Below are positions 38,101-46,889 of a DNA stretch of 64,000 nt, one piece after another. Origin of the DNA: Planctomycetota bacterium (GTDB taxonomy: Bacteria; Planctomycetota; Planctomycetia; Planctomycetales; Planctomycetaceae); the NCBI GenBank assembly GCA_003388505.1, contig QQVO01000016.1, positions 90,080 to 154,079 of the forward strand, read 5' to 3'. The position numbers and the translations under genes are program-made. How positions within the stretch are numbered: the stretch's first letter is position 1; each line of letters starts with the position of its first letter. The notes beneath the pieces are model-generated. The model did no database searches. It saw nothing but the letters and a program-made list of their open reading frames with translations, and was not told the origin of the DNA.

Positions 38101-39905
38101 TCAAGAGCGGGCGCGAGAACGGCCGCATCTACCGGCTCGCCCCCTCCGGCTTCGAGTCTCCTCCGCCGCCGCAACTCGGCTCGGCCGATGTCAACGAACT
38201 CGTCGCAGCGCTCGAAAGTCCGCACAGTTGGTGGCGCGAAACCGCCCACCGGCTCATCTACGAACGGCAGAACGAAGCCGCGATCGAACCGCTCAAGCAA
38301 CTGCTGCGCAGGACCGACTCCCCACAGACCCGCGTGCATGCTCTCTGGTCGCTCGCCGGACTGAACGCCCTGGGCGACGATGACCTGCGGATCGGCCTCT
38401 CCGATCCGACCCCCGGCGTACGCGAGAACGCAGTCAAACTGGCCGAAAACCGCTTGGACGAGTCGCCCGAAGTCTTGGCGCAAGTGCTCGAACTCGCCGC
38501 GGACGAAGACGCCCGCGTTCGGTTCCAGGTCGCCTTCAGTCTCGGAGAATCGAGCGCCGCCCGCGCCGCCGGAACGCTCTTCGACATGCTGCTGGCCGGC
38601 GCCGGCGACTACTGGATGCGAACCGCCCTTCTCAGTTCCGCGGCCGGCGCAGCCGACCGCCTGATCGTCGAACTCCTCGACCGGCCCGAATTTCTCGCCT
38701 CATCCACCGGCAGCGACCTGCTCAATCAACTCGCTTCCATCATCGGTTCGCGAAATCAGTCCGGTGAAGTCGGCGCCGTACTACAAACGATCACGACCCA
38801 TCCCAACACCTCCAACGACGGCGGCCTCCAGCAGCGCGTCCTGCGAACCATCGGCGCAGCAGTCGTCCGCGCCGGAGGAACCCTCAGCGTCGACGCAGCC
38901 GAATCCCCAGAGGCGGCAACGCTGCTGCAGCAGAGCACCGAAACCGCACTCGCCGCGGCCGCGGACGACGCGGCGGAAGAGGCAGCCCGCCTCTCGGCCA
39001 TTGAATTCCTCGGCTACCTCGGTTTCGACTCCACACAGCCCGTCCTCTCCGCTCTCTTGAATCCGCAGCAGCCGCAATCAGTTCAGGCGGCGGCCGTCGC
39101 GGCCCTGGCCAGATCCTCAGACCCCGAGATCGCCGAACTCCTCCTCGACGAATGGCGAACCTACCCGCCCGACGTCCGCAAAGTCGTCATCGAAACGCTG
39201 CTCAGCCGCGACGCCTGGTGCCGCACATTCCTGGAAATGGCGACGGAAGACCCGGTGAACACCGTCAACCAGATCGCACCCGCCAGCCGCACCGTACTGC
39301 TGAGCCACCGCGACGAACAGGTCCGAAAACTGGCCGAACAGCTCTTCGGCGGCGACGCATCCTCGTCGCGCAAGGAGGTCGTCGACAACTATCAGGAATC
39401 GCTGCAGTTGACCGGCGCCGTGGAACCCGGCCGGGAACTCTTCGTCAAGCACTGCAGCGTCTGCCACAAGATCGGCGACACAGGCTTCGCCATCGGTCCC
39501 GATCTGACCACCTCCCAGGACCGCGACCCGGCCGCCATCCTCACACACATCCTCGACCCCAATCGCTACGTGCCGCCCAACTACCTGCAGTACGTCGTGC
39601 TCGATAACGACGGCCGCACCTACACCGGTATGATCGCCGCCCAGACAGCCACCAGCATCACGCTCAAGCGCGAAAAAGAGCAGACCGACACCCTCCTGAG
39701 AACGAACATCGACGAACTCGCAGCCACCGGCAAGTCCCTCATGCCGGAGGGACTCGAAAAGGACATCAACCCGCAGCAAATGGCCGACCTCATCGCCTAC
39801 GTGGTTTCCGCCCACAAGCCGGCCGAGCAGCCCTCCCCCGAGGACCCCCTCAAAACCCGCGACTTCGGCACCCTCCCCGGACTCATCGAACCCAAAAAAG
39901 AGTAA
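35145..39905 (+). CDS. CehA/McbA-like metallohydrolase fused to PVC-type dehydrogenase, HEAT repeats and heme domain
   Basis: A 1586-aa exported protein. Start ATG 35145, with signal MPVRLRSVWKILFVLSAVAGG; the open frame reaches 203 codons further upstream but through repeat DNA. Order: carboxypeptidase-regulatory-like beta domain (about 65-175); PHP-type CehA/McbA domain with GDPHIH (H192, H194) and later SGQEYRTSTFGHLNLF and AHGGY; PVC-type membrane-bound-dehydrogenase beta-propeller (about 605-1010, FEMQLVAAEPLVVDP...TDGDGRFD); HEAT repeats (about 1020-1400); heme domain with C1437-S-V-C-H1441. It may couple hydrolysis of a substrate to periplasmic oxidation. No known substrate can be named. 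Confidence 0.87.
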   Translation: MPVRLRSVWKILFVLSAVAGGESQALAQSVPVEPAVDSEELFFTPEGFDAVGVPRTADGKDAGTLQITIRDAATGKPTPCRVNVVGPDGNYYEPAENRLTRYSLTGVWPESGWGNRQGKAPFRYLGRFFYTTGQATVRVPPGPVRVEVWKGFEYKPITASLDVPAKQTRQVELSLEEEIPTTQLGYYSGDPHIHIAREDAEDDEIIFDLMQAEEIRYGTLLGYNDPAGPYAGFMEQLDSPQYRGLGEKSIATRDGYAIISGQEYRTSTFGHLNLFLRDDIVFPGESFNADNWPVYGNVGHETIDLGGYAFYAHGGYAQEIYADFVQGAVNGVELLQFGVYRGIGLTDWYHIHNIGYRFPAVGACDFPACRKLGDCKTYVELTDDQTFPAWLEGAAAGKSFVTTGPILLLEVNGEKPGGMIHSDEDSVNATARVRVKSVVAPVTDIQLIVNGEVVEQRKVSKEDGLGEWLELEVPLEVSQSSWVAARAFSTSEGGAPDAESHTNPVYIYLGGAAPFSQESLDILVAEIDKQIARHSSRQFPEQSQVLNYFQRSRDILMKIRASGGLTSDFDPRKLAEVTARLELDGSVRMPTDAELAEFLKPVPAKPPAEALQTFETIDGFEMQLVAAEPLVVDPIAAAFDENGNLYVCEMRDYPYKPAEGGVPIGTLRFLRDTDGDGRFDESHIFADELLWAGGVAPWKGGVFVAAPPDIWYLKDTDGDHRADLRRKVYTGFGTENQQALLNNLQMGLDFKIYGSTAGNGGTITTVDDPEAAPVSVNGRDFRFDPVTGKFESITGTIQFGNTFDDWGNRFLCSESQPLHHVVLPQEYLVRNPFLSVSQVIQNIAPGPVPIYRISPVERWRHIRSSRRIASNSRLSTAAGASHHVIDAAAGVTIYRGGAYPPEFYGNVFLGDGQNNLIHRRKLVPNGVTFTSERIDEETEIVRSSDIWFRPVNFVNAPDGTLYVLDMSREVLEAIHIPLDVVKHLDLKSGRENGRIYRLAPSGFESPPPPQLGSADVNELVAALESPHSWWRETAHRLIYERQNEAAIEPLKQLLRRTDSPQTRVHALWSLAGLNALGDDDLRIGLSDPTPGVRENAVKLAENRLDESPEVLAQVLELAADEDARVRFQVAFSLGESSAARAAGTLFDMLLAGAGDYWMRTALLSSAAGAADRLIVELLDRPEFLASSTGSDLLNQLASIIGSRNQSGEVGAVLQTITTHPNTSNDGGLQQRVLRTIGAAVVRAGGTLSVDAAESPEAATLLQQSTETALAAAADDAAEEAARLSAIEFLGYLGFDSTQPVLSALLNPQQPQSVQAAAVAALARSSDPEIAELLLDEWRTYPPDVRKVVIETLLSRDAWCRTFLEMATEDPVNTVNQIAPASRTVLLSHRDEQVRKLAEQLFGGDASSSRKEVVDNYQESLQLTGAVEPGRELFVKHCSVCHKIGDTGFAIGPDLTTSQDRDPAAILTHILDPNRYVPPNYLQYVVLDNDGRTYTGMIAAQTATSITLKREKEQTDTLLRTNIDELAATGKSLMPEGLEKDINPQQMADLIAYVVSAHKPAEQPSPEDPLKTRDFGTLPGLIEPKKE

Positions 39906-39982
39906 CCCGCAACAACAACACGGCAGGCAATCGCCCCGAAGAAACCCCTCGTCCCCAAACTCCAGCGACCCCTCCGACCCCT

Positions 39983-40008
39983 CGTTCCCAAACTTCCGTT
40001 TGGGAACG
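39983..40008. repeat. 11-bp-stem hairpin after the dehydrogenase gene
   Basis: CGTTCCCAAAC and GTTTGGGAACG pair perfectly around TTCC, 78 bp beyond the stop at 39905 and 102 bp before the end of the convergent ceramidase-like gene. A partial copy (CGTCCCCAAACTCC) lies at 39950-39964. It may stop transcription from both sides, although no T-run follows. Confidence 0.7.
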
Positions 40009-40109
40009 CGCCTACAAATAAAACGTCCTCACAAAAAACTCCCCCAAACCTCCGTTCCCTTCCTTACCTTCTGTGCAAAACCGTCCCCGCACGGCATCGC
40101 GCACATCAC

Positions 40110-41567
40110 TCAACGCTCTGCCAGTTCATCAAGCATCTCATACAGCACGGCCGCTATCTTCGTCGACGCGTCGACCTCCAGGTAGCTCCACCCGGAGCGC
40201 CAGGTCTCGTAGCCCCCCAGCGCATGCTGCCGCGGCGAGGGGAGATACCCGTTGTAGCCGTTGGCCAGACCGATGGTGAAGGTCGTCTCGAACGGGCTCC
40301 GCTCCTTGATCTCCAAACCGATCTCCGCAAACACCTCGCACGGAATCGACACAACCGCCAGGTCGCCGATGCGAACCGCCTGCAGCTTGATCTCCACAGT
40401 CTCGGGCCCTTCCGCCAGCCGGACCGTCTCCTGGGCGTACAGTTCCTGCATGTTCAGGCGCTCGGGGTCGGCCGCGGCCGCAAGAACCTCACGCGCCCGC
40501 TCCAGTTCGTTCTCATCCGGCTGCCGAACGCCCAGTGTCAACGGGCGCTCCATCATGGCCAGAGAAACCGGAGCATGCTCGATCGATGCACGGGCTTCGG
40601 CGGCGACGTCCGCAATACGCCCTGCCACCTGACGGCACCGTTCAAACGGCGCAGCCGGGTCGCGGGGTTCAACGAAGTTGTAATTGTTCACGTCCCCGCT
40701 CGTCCCGTTCGACATGATCCCGACGAACTCCTCATCCGCCTCCAGACGATCGCCGATCTGCCGCGCGAATTCGCCGAAATAATCGGCCGATAGCTGATCC
40801 GGCGGAATGCCCCCCACATAATGCAGCGAGTAGTTCGCCAACACCGACAACGGCTCACCGTCCGCACTTTCGATCGAAAGCAGAGCGACCTCCGGGTCAA
40901 CCGGCCCTGCCGGTTCAATCAGCAGATCGCTGCCGCGCGGCGGATTCGTCCGGACCCTGTCATCGGGCCGTCCGAAGGGATCGGCGTTGATCCCTTCCGG
41001 CTTCACAAACCAGCGGCGGTTGCTCACCTCCCCCGGTTCCTCGCCGACGGCCCAGCCGGCGCCCGCAGGCCCCAGCCGCGCATGCGCCCGTTCAATCGCG
41101 CGGGCGATCTGTGCCGTCAGGTACTCCAGGTAATCCGGGTCGGGATGACACTGAGCGAGCGCGACCGCCGTGGCCGCCGTATGGGTGTGTGTGGCCGCCG
41201 TCATCATCCGGCTCACCGGGATGCCGGTCGACTCCGAAGCCCGCCGTTTTGCCTCGTCGTAAATGTCTCTCGTAATGAGACAACTGTCGCAAACCACGAT
41301 GGCGACCTGCGTGTCTCCGCTCTCCATCACGAGGCATCGGGCATTCAGCGCGTCGTGTACATCCGTGGCCTGCCGGTCCTGAAAACTCCCCGTCATCGAA
41401 ACGGGCAGCCGCTGGGGCGTGATGTCGGCGATTGCCGCTCCGGCGCGAAACTCACTCGCCGCGTCCTCACCCCCCGCCGCGATCACAAACGAACCCAGAT
41501 AACAGAGCAGGGCAGCAAACAGAGTCTTCACAGAGCATCCCCGGATTTGAGGTGTATTGCCGGCCAT
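40110..41567 (-). CDS. Secreted neutral ceramidase-like hydrolase, second paralogue
   Basis: A 485-aa member of the same family as 1590-3119. Signal peptide within residues 13-33 (VKTLFAALLCYLGSFVIAAGG); then RAGAAIADITPQRLP, the metal-binding AATHTHTAATAV (the SGP of the other paralogue is missing), GPVDPEVALL and SNGTSGDVNNYN, which holds the expected nucleophile Ser. It ends with ANGYNGYLP and GGYETWRSGWSYLE, also matching the paralogue. ATG at 41567 is chosen because GGAG lies about six bases upstream. The DUF1501 gene lies upstream on the same strand, so it may be part of that gene set. Confidence 0.83.
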   Translation of the reverse strand: MAGNTPQIRGCSVKTLFAALLCYLGSFVIAAGGEDAASEFRAGAAIADITPQRLPVSMTGSFQDRQATDVHDALNARCLVMESGDTQVAIVVCDSCLITRDIYDEAKRRASESTGIPVSRMMTAATHTHTAATAVALAQCHPDPDYLEYLTAQIARAIERAHARLGPAGAGWAVGEEPGEVSNRRWFVKPEGINADPFGRPDDRVRTNPPRGSDLLIEPAGPVDPEVALLSIESADGEPLSVLANYSLHYVGGIPPDQLSADYFGEFARQIGDRLEADEEFVGIMSNGTSGDVNNYNFVEPRDPAAPFERCRQVAGRIADVAAEARASIEHAPVSLAMMERPLTLGVRQPDENELERAREVLAAAADPERLNMQELYAQETVRLAEGPETVEIKLQAVRIGDLAVVSIPCEVFAEIGLEIKERSPFETTFTIGLANGYNGYLPSPRQHALGGYETWRSGWSYLEVDASTKIAAVLYEMLDELAER

Positions 41568-41627
41568 TTCGACTCCATTCAGAGCCGAATTCAAAAGCCC
41601 ACCGCAGGATTTGACAGCTTCCCTTTA

Positions 41628-41674
41628 GAGCGCATCTCATTTAACGGTAGCGGTTCTGGCGACGTAAGAACCGG
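41628..41674 (+). repeat. 47-bp hairpin repeat, copy 2
   Basis: This copy matches 26357-26403. Its stem is GGTTCT with AGAACC, fully paired. It lies 61 bp upstream of the ceramidase-like start, in the likely promoter region of that gene. A degenerate GTGCCACTGGCAC palindrome follows near 41716. Confidence 0.75.
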
Positions 41675-41777
41675 CGTACAAAGGCAAACACGCGACCAGA
41701 CGCCGCCACGATTAAGTGCCACTGGCACTAGCCGCGACTCGTAGGGGCGCGCTCTCCTTCTAACCGCCGCCCGTCGG

Positions 41778-43229
41778 TCACGCGATGATCTGCTCAATCG
41801 GATGCCCGAAGTCGATCTCCAGCCGCTTGTGCCCCGGAACCTCCATCGATTCCGGATGCAGCCCGAGCTGATGCAGCAGCGTCGCGTGCACGTCGGTCAC
41901 GTAATGCCGGTCTTCAGCGGCGTGGAACCCGAGTTCGTCCGTCGCCCCGTGCGCCACTCCGCCGCGAATCCCACCGCCCGCCATCCACACCGTAAACCCG
42001 TACGGATGATGGTCCCGGCCGTCCGACCGTTCCGACCCCGGCGTGCGCCCGAACTCCGTCGCCCACACCACAATCGTCTCATCCAGCAGGCCGCGCTGTT
42101 TGAGGTCGGTCAGCAACCCGGCGATCGGCTTGTCGACCGCCTTGCACCGCGTCGAATGGTTGCTCAGCAGCTTCGTGTGAGCGTCCCACCCGTCGTCATA
42201 AATCTGGACGAACCGCACCCCCCGCTCCACCAGCCGCCGGGCCACCAGGCTCTGCCGCCCCACCCGCTGCGTCGCCGCATCGTCCAACCCGTACAGCTTC
42301 TGTGTCGCCTCGGTCTCGTCTTCAATCCGCACCACCTCCGGCACCGACATCTGCATCCGGAACGCCAGTTCATACGACTTGACCCGTGCCCGCATCGCCG
42401 GATCGTCCGGATACTCCACCCCGGCCTGCGAATTCAGCTCGTTCAGCAGATCAAGCTGACCGCGCCGCTCTTCAATGGAGACCGAACTGCCGGGCGTCCC
42501 GAACGGCAGCGGGTTCTTCGGATCAAGCGCAAGTTTCACGCCCGAATGCTCCGGGCCGAGATAACTGCCGTCGTGCGCGCCGACACCGCCGCAACAGTCG
42601 CCCGGCGGAGGCCCCATCACCACAAACTGCGGCAGGTTCTGGTTCAGCGTGCCCAGCCCGTAATGCACCCACGAGCCGACCGACGGATAGAAACCGTCGA
42701 AAATGTGCCGCCCCGTATGAAACTGAAGCTGTGCCGCATGGTCGTTGTCCGTCGTCCACATCGAACGGATCAGCGCAATGTCGTCGATCCGCTCCCCCAC
42801 GTGCGGCCACCAGTCGCTCACTTCCAGCCCGCTCTCCCCCCGCTTGCGATAGCCGATCTGCAGCGGATACAGCGTCGGCATCAGATCCCGCGGCACACCC
42901 GCAAAGTCCCGCACGTTGTCCCGGTAAAACGGCGAATCCAGCACGGCGCTCTTGTACGGAGATTCGTCGATCGTCTTCCCGGCATATTCATTCAGCGCCG
43001 GCTTCGGATCGAAACTCTCAACATGGCTCGTCCCCCCCAGCATGAAATACCAGATCACGCTCTTCGCCTTGGCGGGAAACTGCGGCTGCCCCCCCACGCG
43101 CACGCCTTCCGCCGCACCAGACTCCCCGTTCAACATCGCGCCCAGCGCAAGCCCCGTAAATCCCATCCCGCAATCCGCAAGAAACTGCCGACGAGGAGCC
43201 CGAATCGTCGTTTTGCCGTACTGAGACAT
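41778..43229 (-). CDS. Tat-exported DUF1501 protein
   Basis: A 483-aa DUF1501 protein with Tat-type start [19 protein letters not shown]. Motifs: [27 protein letters not shown], the DGWDAHTKL region, [13 protein letters not shown] (WGGEF becomes WATEF), GRDHHPYGF, and a final [18 protein letters not shown]. It follows the cytochrome gene at 43329-46694 with a 99-bp gap, and belongs to a subfamily distinct from those at 10-16 kb. ATG at 43229 is preferred over one four codons upstream. Confidence 0.9.
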   Translation of the reverse strand: MSQYGKTTIRAPRRQFLADCGMGFTGLALGAMLNGESGAAEGVRVGGQPQFPAKAKSVIWYFMLGGTSHVESFDPKPALNEYAGKTIDESPYKSAVLDSPFYRDNVRDFAGVPRDLMPTLYPLQIGYRKRGESGLEVSDWWPHVGERIDDIALIRSMWTTDNDHAAQLQFHTGRHIFDGFYPSVGSWVHYGLGTLNQNLPQFVVMGPPPGDCCGGVGAHDGSYLGPEHSGVKLALDPKNPLPFGTPGSSVSIEERRGQLDLLNELNSQAGVEYPDDPAMRARVKSYELAFRMQMSVPEVVRIEDETEATQKLYGLDDAATQRVGRQSLVARRLVERGVRFVQIYDDGWDAHTKLLSNHSTRCKAVDKPIAGLLTDLKQRGLLDETIVVWATEFGRTPGSERSDGRDHHPYGFTVWMAGGGIRGGVAHGATDELGFHAAEDRHYVTDVHATLLHQLGLHPESMEVPGHKRLEIDFGHPIEQIIA

Positions 43230-43328
43230 GATCAAACCCAAACGTCAGAGATCAGAATCCAAACAACCCCGTGGTGCGCACCCCGTTCAGCCGCGACCCG
43301 CAGGGGAGCGCTCCCTTCCAGACTCCCG

Positions 43329-46300
43329 CTACCGTATCGTAACAAAGTCATTATGACTGAAGAGCACCTGCAACAGATTCTCCCGCGCGCGCTGCCCGGG
43401 ATCCGCCGCCGGAGCACGCTGCGAAACCCCGCCCGGCGGGAACGGCGTCTGCTCAGCCTCCTCCAGCACGCCCGTCTGCGATCGTAAAAACTCAGCGCAC
43501 GTCGCCCGTTCCGAATCACTCGGCTTCCGGCTCAGAACTGTTTCAAATGCGGCGACGATAAACCGCCCGTCCGCTTCGGGACTGCCCGGCTCGCCGCAAT
43601 CGCTGCTCAACTCGTCCGCGATCGCTCGCGTGCGGTCCAGCGCCAGCCCGCTGTTCAAGAGCGCCAGCGCCTGCTGCGGAACAACGCTCTCCTTCCTGCG
43701 ATAACACTGGTTCGGATCGGCCACGTCGAACAGTTCCAGCAGCGGCATCTTTTCGTTCGGCGTGTTCCGGAAGTACACGCTCCGGCGGTAACTCGTCTGG
43801 CCCTCCGATTCCGGAATCTCCGGTCCTCCCCGAGTCAGGTCCAACGCCCCGGACAGATACAACACGCTGTCGCGCACCACCTCCGCTTCCATCCGCCGCG
43901 AGTTCATCCGCCACAGCAACCGGTTCTCAGGATCAATCTGTTCATTCTCCGCCGCCGCACCCGCCGGAGACGACCGCATCCGATAAGCGCTCGAGAGCAC
44001 CAGCAGTCGATGCAGCGGCTTCATCTTCCACCCGGAGTCGATCAACTCCCGAGCCAGCCAATCGAGCAGGTCAGGATGCGACGGAGCCGACCCGTTCAGT
44101 CCGAAGTTCTCGACACTCGGCACCAGCGCCTCGCCGAAGTGCCGCAACCAGATGTGGTTCACCGCAACCCGCGCCGTGCGCGGATTGTTCGCGCTCGCGA
44201 TCCACTCGGCGAGCGCGGTGCGGCGACCGCTGCTCGTGTCCGGATAAACCTCGCCCAGAGCCGTATACGTCCCGTCCGCCGCGTCGACCGCCCCCTGAGC
44301 CTGTTCGAGACCAGCCTGAGCTTCCGCGAGCGCTGTCTCGATCTGCTCGAGAGACGTCGCCGATGCCGCTTCCGCATCGCTCGCGGCTCCCGCCCGTGCG
44401 ATGATGTCCCGGCGATGCTCCGCCGCCAGCACCGCCTTCTCCGCTTCCCGCACGCCAATCAACCGCTCCGCCCGACTCGCCGCCATCGCCAGTTCCGATG
44501 CGTCGGCCGCGGCATCGCCAATGCCATGCTTCGCCCGTTCCGCCGCAATCCGCGCCTCAAGCGCGGCCAATTCAGCCTCCGCGATCGAGCGATTTCTCTG
44601 TTCAACCTCGATCGCCTGCTCCGCCTCCAACTCGGCCCGTTCGAGATCGGCCAGCGTCACAACCAGCGGCGTAATCGTCACCTCGTGGAACTCAGCGCTC
44701 CCCTGATGCACCCACAGCGCGAACTTACCCTCCCGGCGGTCAATCGGCAGCACGTAATCGAGTTTGCGTTCGCCGTTGAGATCAATCGTCAGCAGGCTGC
44801 CGCGCACCACGACTTCCACAGTCGTCATCTCGCCCACCGTCAGCGATGTCGAGACGATCCCCTCCTGCGGATAGAACTGCTGTCCCCCCGTCCGGTGAAA
44901 TGCCTGCACGCTCTGCGACCCGTCGCTGGTCGCCGTATACACGTCCTGCGAATTCCCCTGGTCGACGTAGTCGTAGCTGAACCCGACCGACCGGTAAGTC
45001 CCCGGCTGCAGCGTCCGGTACTTCACAACCGCCCGGAAATCACGGGGATGATTCTCCTTCGTCACGATCGTGCAAAAGCTGCCGACCGTCTTCTCCACCA
45101 GCAAGCCGTCCTCCCACGCCCAGTCGCCGCTGACGACCTGCCACACGTCGTCCCGCCGCTCGTCGAAGTTCTCACTGAGAAACGGTGCGGGAGCGACTTC
45201 TTCAGCATCGCCCAGGGCCGCGCGGAACTCCGCAGTCTTCGCCTGCGCCGCTTCAAAATCGGCGCGCGCCGCACTGACCCGCTCGTCGGCTTCGCCTATC
45301 TTCCCTTCTGCAAGTTCGAGCGCGGCCGCCACCAAGTCCTCACGGAGCGCCGGATAATACGCCTCCGCCGGTAGCGACACCGGTTCAATGCGGACCGGGT
45401 CCCCTCCCAGCGCAGCCGGAACTCCCGGCGTCAGCGGATTCTCTTCGATCGGATGCCGCCCATCCCCGCGGCGAAACACGTAGGTCGCCGTTTCCAGATC
45501 CTTGTCGTACACGCGGGCCACACCGTCCGCCGGCACATCACCCAGCTTGGAGTCCTTCACCGTCCCTGCCGCGCCCGCCACCGGATCGGTCCGCACATTG
45601 TGCGGCTCGAAGAACGCCCGGAACCGGTAATACTCCTCCTGGGCCAGCGGATCGTACTTGTGATCGTGACAACGGGCGCACCGCATCGTCACCCCCAGGA
45701 ACGCCTGCGCCGTGTGTTCCACCGTCTCGAACATCCACACGTTGCGATCGAACTTGTACCAGTTCCGCCCGAGAAACCCGGTGGCGCGATAGACGTCCGG
45801 ATCGTCCGGCGCCACCTCGTCACCCGCGAGCATCTCGCGAATCATCGCGTCATAGCCCTTGTCCGCATTCAGCGACTCGACGATCCAGTCCCGCCACCGC
45901 CAGATATGACGCTGCGAGTAACGAATCTCGTTGCCCGCCCGGCTCCCGTACCAGTCGCTGTACCGCCACACGTCCATCCAGTGCCGGCCCCACCGTTCCC
46001 CGTATTCCGGCCGGCCGAGCAGATCGTCCACAACCCGCTCATACGCGCCCTCAGCGTCGTCCGCCAGAAAGGCGTGCAGTTCCTCGCGCGTCGGCGGCAA
46101 CCCGGTCAGATCAAGCGTCACCCGCCGCAGCCACGCCGCACGCGTCGCCTCATCCACCGCTGTCAGCCCCTGCTCCTGATGTCGCGCGGCGATAAACGCG
46201 TCAATCGGCGTGCGCACCCAGCCGGCATCGCCAACCTCCGGAACTGCAGGTCGCTCAATCGGTTGATACGACCAGTACGTCGCCGGATCAGCCTGCGGCT

Positions 46301-46694
46301 CTTCATCCTCGGGAGACACCGCCCCCTCAGCGATCCATCTCCGGAGAATCTCAACCTGCTTCTCCGAGAGAGCCTTCCCCTGCTCCTCAGGCGGCATCCG
46401 GTACCCTGCCTCCCCCGTCACCAGTTGAAGCAGCAAACTCTCATCCGGATTCCCCGGCACAACCACCGGCCCGCTCCCCCCGCCGGCCCGAACAAACGCC
46501 CCCGTATCCAGCCGCAAATCTGATTCCTGGTTGATCGCCCCATGGCACGCATAACAATGATCCCGCAGAATCGGCTTGACTTGCTGCGCGTAGTCGACCT
46601 CGGCGAAACCGGGCGGAACGCTAACCAGCACTACGAAAAAAGTCAGAAGCAGTGTTCGAGGCACGGGGCACATTCTCACTCTCGCACGATTCAT
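43329..46694 (-). CDS. PSCyt1/DUF1549/DUF1553 cytochrome c with LamG/DUF1080-like and coiled-coil insert
   Basis: A 1121-aa exported protein: signal peptide (LLLTFFVVLVSVPPGFA), PSCyt1 with CYACHGAINQESDLRL, DUF1549 with CARCHDHKYDP, then an insert of two parts: a jelly-roll similar to DUF1080 (ENFDERRDDVWQVVSG...FALWVHQG) and an Ala/Glu-rich coiled coil of about 130 residues (EAEQAIEVEQRN...EAQAGLEQAQGAVDAA), then DUF1553. ATG at 46694 or at 46673 could be the start; both leave the signal intact. The insert type differs from the discoidin domain of the paralogue at 16549, so the middle region is a swapped module. Confidence 0.9.
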   Translation of the reverse strand: MNRARVRMCPVPRTLLLTFFVVLVSVPPGFAEVDYAQQVKPILRDHCYACHGAINQESDLRLDTGAFVRAGGGSGPVVVPGNPDESLLLQLVTGEAGYRMPPEEQGKALSEKQVEILRRWIAEGAVSPEDEEPQADPATYWSYQPIERPAVPEVGDAGWVRTPIDAFIAARHQEQGLTAVDEATRAAWLRRVTLDLTGLPPTREELHAFLADDAEGAYERVVDDLLGRPEYGERWGRHWMDVWRYSDWYGSRAGNEIRYSQRHIWRWRDWIVESLNADKGYDAMIREMLAGDEVAPDDPDVYRATGFLGRNWYKFDRNVWMFETVEHTAQAFLGVTMRCARCHDHKYDPLAQEEYYRFRAFFEPHNVRTDPVAGAAGTVKDSKLGDVPADGVARVYDKDLETATYVFRRGDGRHPIEENPLTPGVPAALGGDPVRIEPVSLPAEAYYPALREDLVAAALELAEGKIGEADERVSAARADFEAAQAKTAEFRAALGDAEEVAPAPFLSENFDERRDDVWQVVSGDWAWEDGLLVEKTVGSFCTIVTKENHPRDFRAVVKYRTLQPGTYRSVGFSYDYVDQGNSQDVYTATSDGSQSVQAFHRTGGQQFYPQEGIVSTSLTVGEMTTVEVVVRGSLLTIDLNGERKLDYVLPIDRREGKFALWVHQGSAEFHEVTITPLVVTLADLERAELEAEQAIEVEQRNRSIAEAELAALEARIAAERAKHGIGDAAADASELAMAASRAERLIGVREAEKAVLAAEHRRDIIARAGAASDAEAASATSLEQIETALAEAQAGLEQAQGAVDAADGTYTALGEVYPDTSSGRRTALAEWIASANNPRTARVAVNHIWLRHFGEALVPSVENFGLNGSAPSHPDLLDWLARELIDSGWKMKPLHRLLVLSSAYRMRSSPAGAAAENEQIDPENRLLWRMNSRRMEAEVVRDSVLYLSGALDLTRGGPEIPESEGQTSYRRSVYFRNTPNEKMPLLELFDVADPNQCYRRKESVVPQQALALLNSGLALDRTRAIADELSSDCGEPGSPEADGRFIVAAFETVLSRKPSDSERATCAEFLRSQTGVLEEAEQTPFPPGGVSQRAPAADPGQRARENLLQVLFSHNDFVTIR

Positions 46695-46889
46695 GGAAGA
46701 GATGCGTTGCTTGACCCATCGACAACAGTTGATATTACCTCAGTCAGCAGTCGGTGTGAAACTGGATGACAAGAACTCGCATGAATGCGTCAACATCTGC
46801 CATTGTGTTGGCCCTTACGCCGCACCCAGATACTGGGCAACCCGTCAAGGTAGAATCCGACCTTCATTCCGGCATGATTGGGAGCTGCC

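Noticed and set aside
41802..43487. 561-codon + frame across another DUF1501 gene
   Set aside because: Same antisense effect; no ribosome site and no recognisable domain.
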